Of a stretch of 64,000 nt of DNA, positions 57,197 through 64,000 are shown one piece after another. The stretch lies in NCBI GenBank assembly GCA_038380795.1, contig CM076260.1, positions 3,903,533 through 3,967,532 of the forward strand, in the 5' to 3' direction. A program made the position numbers and the translations under genes. The notes beneath the pieces are model-generated. The model ran no database searches. It saw only the letters and a list, made by a program, of their open reading frames with translations, and had not been told where the DNA came from. Origin of the DNA: Pyrocephalus nanus. Its lineage: Eukaryota > Chordata > Aves > Passeriformes > Tyrannidae. Position 1 is the stretch's first letter; every line of letters begins with the position of its first letter.

Positions 57197-59606
57197 TTTT
57201 TTCCCCCAAACATTTTTTTATTTCATTATGGAAGTTTTGAAGATTTTTTAAAAACAAATTTTAAACAAAGACTCTAGTTTTTCTATTTTGATTTAGAGCT
57301 ATTTAAAAGTTCCACATTGTAAGGGATAATTCTTTGTATTCTGTATAAAACAACATTCAAAATTGAAAACAAAATCACAAAACCAAAAAGCTGAAGGATA
57401 TTAGCAAGACAGTTAATTTTTCCTCTACTTGTCTTTTATTCCAAGATTGGCATGCTCTCAGAAAAACCTCGGAACTTCACAGAACATGATTTTTTGAGAA
57501 AAATCACAATTTTTGTTTAATCAAGGGTTTTTAACATAAATTCCTGTATATTTCCATTTATTCCTATATTTTTTTTGTGGAATAAACAGACAGCATTTAA
57601 CCACACACATGTGGGTTTAGTTTGATTTGAGAATGATGAGGAGGAACACCAAATTTGGTTTCTATCCCAGTCAACACTTTGGTTTCCTCTGCTGTCTTGT
57701 AGCATCATTGGCTCACCTGGAACACAGAGTGTTATTTTTTTTTTTGCTTGAGAGGGAGAAATACCATCAAAATGTAATTTTATTTATGCAGTAAATATGA
57801 TTTTCTTCCATTATTTCTTTAGGCAGCTGGACAAAGTCCTTTGGGTGCTACCAGGTTGTTAACAGACTAATAACATGGATAACAATGGAATTTTAGTTAC
57901 AACTGGCCACAGCTGCTTGTTCATGGTTTTGAGGTCTTTTTATTTTTCCCTGCTCAGTTTTCTATTGCTGTTTATTAAATTAATTTTCCTTCTGACTGGC
58001 AGAGAAAGGGCTTTAAATGAGTTTTCTTCAGAAGCTCACAGAAAGAAACCTCTGTAGCAGGTCTGTTGTAAGTATGTAGTTCAGATAAAATCCCAGCTTC
58101 ACTTGTCCAACTTTACAGGGTCCCAATGAATTTGTCTCAGGCACCAAAGGGTGGATGTCTTTGTTTTTGCTTTGCAGGATCCATGGAAGGACTCCAATGT
58201 TGTACTTGTTAAGAGATTTAGAGGCGCTCAGCTGTGCCTTGTTTCTTGCAGTACCCCAGGGGGGTGATTATCTTTGATTATCTCATGATAAGAGCCTCCT
58301 TGTCATAATTTACATCTTAATGTATGTAATTCTCCCTTTAATAATGATGTCTCTTTAATATCAATTAAAACTTTATGACATTAATTTAATGGGAACCTTG
58401 GATATTCCTCTCTGCTATAGCCCTTCCACGTTTTGAGAGCAGTGCTTCAAAACAAGATTGTTTTCTGGAGACATCGAGGCATTTAAAAATTGGAGCTTTG
58501 ACCAATTGAAACATTAGTGGCAGGGCTAAATCTAGGACCAAGGGAAAGATTTTTGGTGACTTCGTAGACGTTCAGCAAGACTCTTCCATGTTTTCATAAA
58601 GCAACTCATTGTCCTTGAGGAGCCATTTGAGAGGCATTTCTTCCTGGGAAAAGCAGGAGTTCTGAGACAGGTGACACACACTAGGGAGGAATTATTGTCT
58701 TACACCATTCTATTTGCTATTTATTTAAATAAAACGAATTAAGAAAAAAATATAGAAAGGTGAGTGGGATGGAAGAACCAGAATTGTAAACAAAAAATAA
58801 GTAAGAGACTTTCTAAGTGATTTGTTACCAGAAGTCAGGGATTTCTGCTTAGCACTGATTTAGAAAAAGATGGCCCAAAGAACAGAACCATCACTCCAGA
58901 GGTTTTGGCCCCAGAATAAAAAAGCTGATGGAGCTACTGTGTCTTAAAGAGACTAAAGAGAGCACCATCTCTTTGAAGTAATAATCTATTTATAAAATTC
59001 CATTTCATTCTACATTTTCAATTAAAGAGGATGTTTTCACATAGGGTGGATTTCTTGATTGATTCTTCACTATGGCTTTTGAGAGTTATTCTACAAGTCT
59101 TTTACTACAAACACCCCAAAATCTGGTTTGTCCATTGTGTTTCTCATCACTTGTGGGTTTTGCTCTTCCTTTCCAGTTCTTGTAGCTCTGATGGATCCTG
59201 AAGTCAAGTAGAGCTTTGCAGAGAGCCTGGCTTAAGTGCTTCTCCCATCCCAAATCACAAAAGGCTTTTGCACCTCAGATTTTTCTTAGAACAGAAATTG
59301 GAATGATAAAGTAGGGAAAATTCCTAGTTGCTGGACAAGAAAAGGTAAAGTAAAAGGGGCTGTAAAAATCTGGTCCTTGTGTCTTTTAGATAAATTCTTT
59401 CTTCCCAGGGAATGTGCAGTTTGCTTTGTCTTCAAATGTTGTAACCCACAAAAACGGCAACAATCTGCCCTGAATGTGATGTTATCACATGCTGTAAATG
59501 GTGAATTAAACAGGTGTTAACTTCCAAAATTTGCAAAACAACAGCTTATGTCTGTCCTTCAAACCCCTCAAATTTGGCAATCACATTCTTGCATCCCAAC
59601 TGCTGC

Positions 59607-59766
59607 ATCCTGGATGCCCCTCCCTGGAAGTGTTCAAGGCCAAGTTGGCTGGGGCTTGGAGCAATCAGGTCCACTGGAAGGTGCCCCTGCCAGCGACAGG
59701 GGGTTGGAATGAGATGGTTTTTAAGGTCCCTTCTGACTCAAAGAATTCTAATATTCTGTGATTCAC
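59607..59766 (+). mobile_element. CR1 LINE 3' end fragment, next to exon K
   Basis: 'ccctggaagtgttcaaggcc', 'gacagggggttggaatgaga' and tail 'attctaatattctgtgattc'. It ends about 40 bases before the exon K acceptor. Confidence 0.92.
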
Positions 59767-59806
59767 GTGGTGATGTTTCCCAACTCTCTTCGTTCCCTCA
59801 TTTCAG

Positions 59807-59942
59807 GAGAGGACCTGCATGTCTGCGGGACTGAAAACTCCCAAGAGATACCAACTCTTCATCTCCAACACAGCTTTCAGGAACTTTGATGTGAACACCT
59901 GCACAGCAATCAGGACTTGCTCTGGCTGCTACCAAGGGCAGG
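59807..59942 (+). CDS. PKHD1: PKHD1 exon K: end of beta-helix region
   Basis: The acceptor is 'gttccctcatttcag|GAGAG' and the donor 'GGGCAGG|gtgagt'. The exon is 136 bases, phase 0 to phase 1. It reads [40 protein letters not shown] and CYQGQG. The G-x-K-T-P-K-R, F-x-N-F-D and A-I-R-T-C-S-x-C motifs are shared with mammalian PKHD1. The cysteine cluster near the end probably forms disulfides in the extracellular space. Confidence 0.95.
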
Positions 59943-61182
59943 GTGAGTCTGATTTATATTTATTTAGCAGGATTTCCACAGTCCCTGGATTCCTCCCATT
60001 ACAGATTCATATGTCTGGAAGTTCAGACAACCATTGATAACTGCTCTGCTCTCCAGGGGCTGAGGTTTCAGGTTCTCCTCCATCTCCCTTCTTCACGCAG
60101 TTGAAGCCACATATTGCATATATCTTAAGACAAATGTAGCTTTACTTCTGCCCTGGTTTAATTTTCTGAGTGAAAAGTGGTTTTATACGCTGCCTTCTTT
60201 CTTCATTTTGAGAGGTAAAATTTCAAGAGTGATGATTTCTTTAACAGCTATGACCAACCTCACAGAATTTTACCAAGTTCCTACCTCAGGCCAGCCTAAA
60301 CCTTAGGTGAATTTGCCTGAGATAACATGTAAACTAAGCATCCTTTTGAGCTTTGAAGAGGTACTCAAAGGCTCTTTGAAGAATATTCCAACTGCAATTA
60401 CCTCTTAAATATATTTATACATAAGTGAATACTGCCCTACAATAACATAGCAGAGAAAAAGTCTTCAGGAGGTGAGATCAAAGGAGGAATAGTAAAATCT
60501 GGCTTAGAGAGGTTACAACTGAGAATAGAACAGTTAGATAGTAACCCATATGGTGTATGAACATTCATGCCTAAGATGACTTGTTATGGTCCATGGGGCA
60601 ACAATTTTCTGGCATTTATTTATATATTAATTTGTTCAAAAACTTCCTATGCTTTAACCCACATAAATATTCATCCTTTTTGCAGCTACCTATGTTTCAG
60701 TAGTGAAAGAATCCTCCTGACTCACTTTTCAGCCAAGGCTTTATTCTGCCAAGTGCGGTGCCTGTGCACAGGAGTCAAGTATATTTACACATCCATAAAG
60801 AGTCCTCATCTCTGAAAGAATTACCTTCAGGAGAAGGCAGAAGTGATCTATCAAAATCACTGGTTTGGGGTCTGTAACTTTTGGCAGTAGGGCCTGATTG
60901 GAGGACGTGCAGGTAGGATCAGGAGCAGCACTTGGATCAGGCAAGTCTGTAAGCACAAGTTACAGAGCACTGGTCAGGTTGGGCCTGACCATGGCACAGC
61001 AATAGCCATTCCTGCAACCACCTCTACTTGTTTTCCTGAATCTCCTCATCTCATTGACTCATCAGACATTTTTCCAAAGCAAAGGTGGAATGAAGTTTGT
61101 CTCTTTTCCTCCAGAGATGTCTTCAGGGCCATTACTTGAAGTGACCGTTCTCTTTTCCTGAAATGCTGCTTGTTGCCCTCAG
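59943..61182 (+). other. Intron K-L (1.2 kb)
   Basis: One of two introns here without any repeat I can name with confidence from the young CR1 group. Nothing recognisable was seen. Confidence 0.8.
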
Positions 61183-61429
61183 GTGGGTTCACAGTGAGAG
61201 CTGAACGTCTGACCTTCATCAGCTCACCTTTCCAAGTGTCCTTCCCCTTCCCTCACTCTGCCATCCTTGAGGATCTCGACGGCTCCATCACAGGGCGGAA
61301 AGGAAGTCACCTCCTGCCTTCCACAGATATCCTTGGGACATCTTGCACAGCCAATGCCAGCTTCAGTCAAGCTTCTGGTGGTAGTGTTTGTGGCAGTGAC
61401 CTTGTTTTCCACCGTATGGCCCTTCATTT
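61183..61429 (+). CDS. PKHD1: PKHD1 exon L: ectodomain after beta-helix
   Basis: The acceptor is 'cttgttgccctcag|GTGGG' and the donor 'CTTCATTT|gtaagt'. The exon is 247 bases, phase 1 to phase 2, the longest in the window. It reads GGFTVRAERLTFISSPFQVS, FPFPHSAILEDLDGSITGRK, then ILGTSCTANASFSQASGGSV and CGSDLVFHRMALH. FPFPH-x-AILEDLDGS is a hallmark of this part of fibrocystins. NAS is a possible glycosylation site. In mammals this region precedes the second G8 domain, which must be encoded beyond the window. Confidence 0.95.
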
Positions 61430-61689
61430 GTAAGTAACTACTCCAATTCCAAAAAGCTGGCATGAGTGCTGCTTGCTATGTTTTATACTGAGATTGCTGC
61501 AGGGTCTGAACTTAGTCCCAGGACTCCTGCCTCTCTGCTGGATCCTACACTGGGCCTAATGCCTGAGCAGTGGCATCCATTAGTCTGTGTTTTTGTCCAA
61601 AAAGTTTTGATTAGACTTAAGACTAAATAAGTGTTGCCTCTTATGCTTACTCTGAGAGTGTTCCTCAAATGCTCCCAAAGAATGAGAGG

Positions 61690-61753
61690 TCATAGAATGG
61701 TTTGGGCTCGAGGGGACTTTAAAGATCATCTAATTCCAACCCCCTTCATGTCT
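61690..61753 (-). mobile_element. CR1 LINE 3' tip, antisense
   Basis: 'tcatagaatggtttgggctc' to 'ttccaacccccttcatgtct', about 64 bases. Confidence 0.9.
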
Positions 61754-62328
61754 TAACCAGAAAATCTCTGCCATCTGATTTCACTGCTATGCTAGTTTTA
61801 TAAACTGTCAGATTCATGCATTATATTTTCTAGTAAAAATGGATTCATAATTTTACAGTTTCATGGATGCAGCTGTCAGGCAATAAACATCTATATTGTA
61901 TAGAAGATATAAAAAAATTTGTGATGTATTTCATTGAAAGAAAACCTTCCAGTGATTTTGTTTCTTCCACTCTCTTGCAGCCATGCCTTTCTTAACCAAC
62001 TTCATCAGGACTTTCTGATCTTTCATTTTACTGTTCTTTCCTTGCTGCAAGTTAATGAACTTAATGATCTGAATTGATTAAATTTAAGACTGACTCAGGC
62101 TCACAACCAAAGGAGTCTGTTTCAGTCTAGAGGGTTATGGTTTCCCACCAACATGATGGGATTCGACAGTAGTACAAGGGAGATTTGAAACTCAAGAATA
62201 AACTTTTTTTATTGCGAGTGGCAGAGCTATTTTAACAACTAGGTGACTGCTTTTCCAGACTTAAGATGCCAGTTTTCACTTGATTTCAAGAGGATGGGAT
62301 AGACACTATCAATGTTTGTAAATGGAAA

Positions 62329-62470
62329 CCATAGAATCACGTTTGGGTTGGAAGGGACTTTAAAAATCATGTATTTCCAATCCCCCTGTCATGGACAGGG
62401 ACACCTTCCACTAGACCAGGTTGCTCAGTGCTCCAGCCAATGTGGCCTTGAATACCTCCAGGGAAGTGAT
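62329..62470 (-). mobile_element. CR1 LINE 3' end fragment, antisense
   Basis: 'catagaatcacgtttgggtt', 'catggacagggacaccttcc', 'actagaccaggttgctcagt' and 'gccttgaatacctccaggga'. Confidence 0.93.
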
Positions 62471-63813
62471 GAATGAGAACCCGCTTGTTTATTGTCTTAA
62501 TCATGATAGAGGAACACAAAGAATAAATGAACAAATTACTTTTTGGGTGAAAGAGGCTGCAGTAAACTATGACGTAACTCTCAGAGCTTGTTCAGCAGTG
62601 AAAAATTATGGGAAAGATTGGTAAAGTGAGCCAGAAACTTAATATAAGTGAATTCAAATCAGGTTGAAGACACACAAACTTAGATATTGGCCTGAAGAAC
62701 ATGTGTGGTCACCACAGAGACACGGACAACGTGTCCCATCACAGCTCATGGAAACCTGGGTCCTTGATTTGTTTGCCCATGGAGAGATGTCCAGTGCCAT
62801 TTAAAATGCCCTGTGCTATCTCCCATTACTTGTCACTCTGTGGCAGAAGGGCAGGGATCTCCTGGAGATGCTGTGTCAGATCTGACATCTCCCACCAAAG
62901 TATTTGACTGCTTGGGAAATTTGGAGCTGTTCGTTGTCTCCCCAGGCTGGACTTGCTTCTGCCTTGGAGCAGCCAGCAGCTACCCAGAGAGGACACTTGC
63001 AAATTCTTGACATAAGAAAAAGGATGAAAAAGATTTTCAGTGATCCAAACACCATTCCTCCTTTCCTTCCCATGCTCACCTTCCCTTTCCAGTTCTCTGC
63101 TCAGCTTTTCATTTTCTTTTCAAAGTTCAAGTCTCAACCATTATCCTTTTTTTTTTCCTGTTTCAGGTTAGTAGCACAGAGGCAGAAATCCTGAAGTGCT
63201 CTGTCAGAGGGCTGTTAATTATTCATGTCTGCCTCATAATTCATATTTTAAAAGAAGGAGGGAAAAACCCCCTTCCCAGAGAGGAAAAAAAAAATAAATC
63301 ACCTGTTCCATTGAAAGGGAAAACTGTAAGACTTTCAGCTACCTGCAGGCTTTGCATGTGATTACTGTTTCTTATAATGAAAACAAAACTCTGCAACAAA
63401 TTAAGAGCTGTGAGTCATTCTGATTTAACAAAAAAGATACTGGGTAGAAGGCAAAATAAAACTGTACTAGATGTTTTTCTGGACTAGTTAGCCAAGAGGT
63501 CTTAGGGAAATCAATTCCCTTTCAAGTCTGTGTTTACTCTGATGAAATGGACTACAGATCTTTGGGTCGATGCTGAGTGGGTAGATGGAGCTTCTCACAA
63601 CATTGCTTGTAGAATGATTTGAGTGCTTTTGGATACTGCAGCAACATGAAAATTTATGATAGTTCATGTATTCAATGCACCTTATTTCTCTGGCATCTAA
63701 AGGTGGGTAAGGAGTGAGTACAAGCAGGAGTCTATCTGCACCACTGGTGTTAACTCTGGAAGAGTTAACCTGATCTAAATTTTTCCCTTCTAGTAAATTG
63801 TATAAGAATTTCC

Positions 63814-63948
63814 CTGGAAAATGTTCAAGGCCAGGTTGACGGGGGGTTCTGAGCAACCTGGTCTAGTGGAAGGTGACCTTGCCCAAGGCAGGGAGGTGGA
63901 ACAAGATGAACTTTCAGGTCCCTTCCAGCCTAAACCATTCCATGATTA
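63814..63948 (+). mobile_element. CR1 LINE 3' end fragment
   Basis: 'aatgttcaaggccaggttga', 'gagcaacctggtctagtgga' and tail 'aaaccattccatgatta'. Confidence 0.92.
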
Positions 63949-64000
63949 ATCATACTGATAACTTCCCAATCAAGGTTTTATTTGAAGCAAGTACCCTTTA

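Larger units (their letters stand above)
56775..59806 (+). other. Intron J-K (3.0 kb)
   Basis: Contains sense CR1 fragments at 56926 and 59607. The 2.4 kb between them is AT-rich unique sequence in which nothing was recognised. Confidence 0.85.
10779..61429 (+). other. PKHD1: Partial PKHD1 (fibrocystin/polyductin) gene, twelve internal exons
   Basis: Twelve exons lie in order on one strand and splice into a single open frame of 1916 bases (638 codons plus two bases). Every junction is AG acceptor and GT donor, and donor and acceptor phases agree throughout (0-1, 1-1, 1-2, 2-1, 1-1, 1-1, 1-0, 0-2, 2-0, 0-0, 0-1, 1-2 for exons A to L). The product reads as the middle of a very large, type I membrane, mostly extracellular protein: a G8 domain, then a beta-helix-like region rich in Asn glycosylation sequons. 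Motifs such as [25 protein letters not shown] and GGFTV are shared, from memory, with mammalian PKHD1 at about residues 1930-2560 of some 4070. In mammals the protein sits in primary cilia and apical membranes of kidney and bile duct epithelium. The paralogue PKHD1L1 has the same architecture but matches less well. Signal peptide, most IPT/TIG domains, second G8 and transmembrane segment lie outside the window. Confidence 0.9.
61430..64000 (+). other. Intron after exon L, running off the window
   Basis: Three CR1 tips (61690, 62329, 63814) are present. I looked for the next exon, which must begin with one base completing a codon and should lead toward the second G8 domain, and did not find a convincing one. 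Confidence 0.7.

Noticed and set aside
1..64000. Search for tRNA, rRNA, CRISPR arrays, LTR retroviruses, toxin or phage systems
   Set aside because: No tRNA B-box in context, no regular spacer array, no LTR pair or retroviral protein frame and no bacterial-type gene was seen; the window is vertebrate intron and exon sequence.

Overview
The window is vertebrate nuclear DNA, almost certainly from a bird and probably a neoavian or songbird lineage. It holds about forty fragments of the bird and reptile LINE CR1, nearly all 5'-truncated copies ending in the CR1 3' tail (ATTCTATGATTCTATGA-like repeats). It has no Alu or L1 sequence and no bacterial-style gene packing. The only gene I can support is split into small exons joined by GT-AG introns.

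The gene is on the + strand. Twelve exons (called A to L here, 10779 to 61429) encode about 638 codons of the large extracellular part of fibrocystin/polyductin (PKHD1), the ciliary receptor-like protein mutated in human autosomal recessive polycystic kidney disease. All eleven exon junctions agree in codon phase and the joined frame has no stop. Exons A to C carry the first G8 domain. Exons D to L carry the following ectodomain, including the part expected to form right-handed parallel beta-helix (PbH1) repeats. The gene is partial: exon A starts at a splice acceptor and exon L ends at a splice donor in phase 2. No further exon was recognised in 1-10778 or 61430-64000.

Layout: 1-10778 is presumed upstream intron with CR1 pieces and one CpG-richer patch. 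Exon A is followed by two very large introns (13.1 kb and 16.9 kb), rich in CR1, with exon B between them. From 41232 the exons are denser, with introns of about 1 to 5 kb. Besides young CR1, the introns hold older amniote repeats: a diverged CR1 at 26360, MIR-like SINE remnants near 1935, 46675 and 48262, and two old repeats near 46322 and 50920. They also hold microsatellites, small tandem duplications and a few possible regulatory stretches.

I found no intact transposon, no viral gene, no RNA gene, no CRISPR array and no sign of an undescribed multi-gene system. The most interesting points are the short exon F/G junction compared with mammalian PKHD1, repeat sequence lying right next to several splice acceptors, and the ancient repeats preserved in the introns. 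All homology statements rest on reading the sequence and on family knowledge; no search was run.
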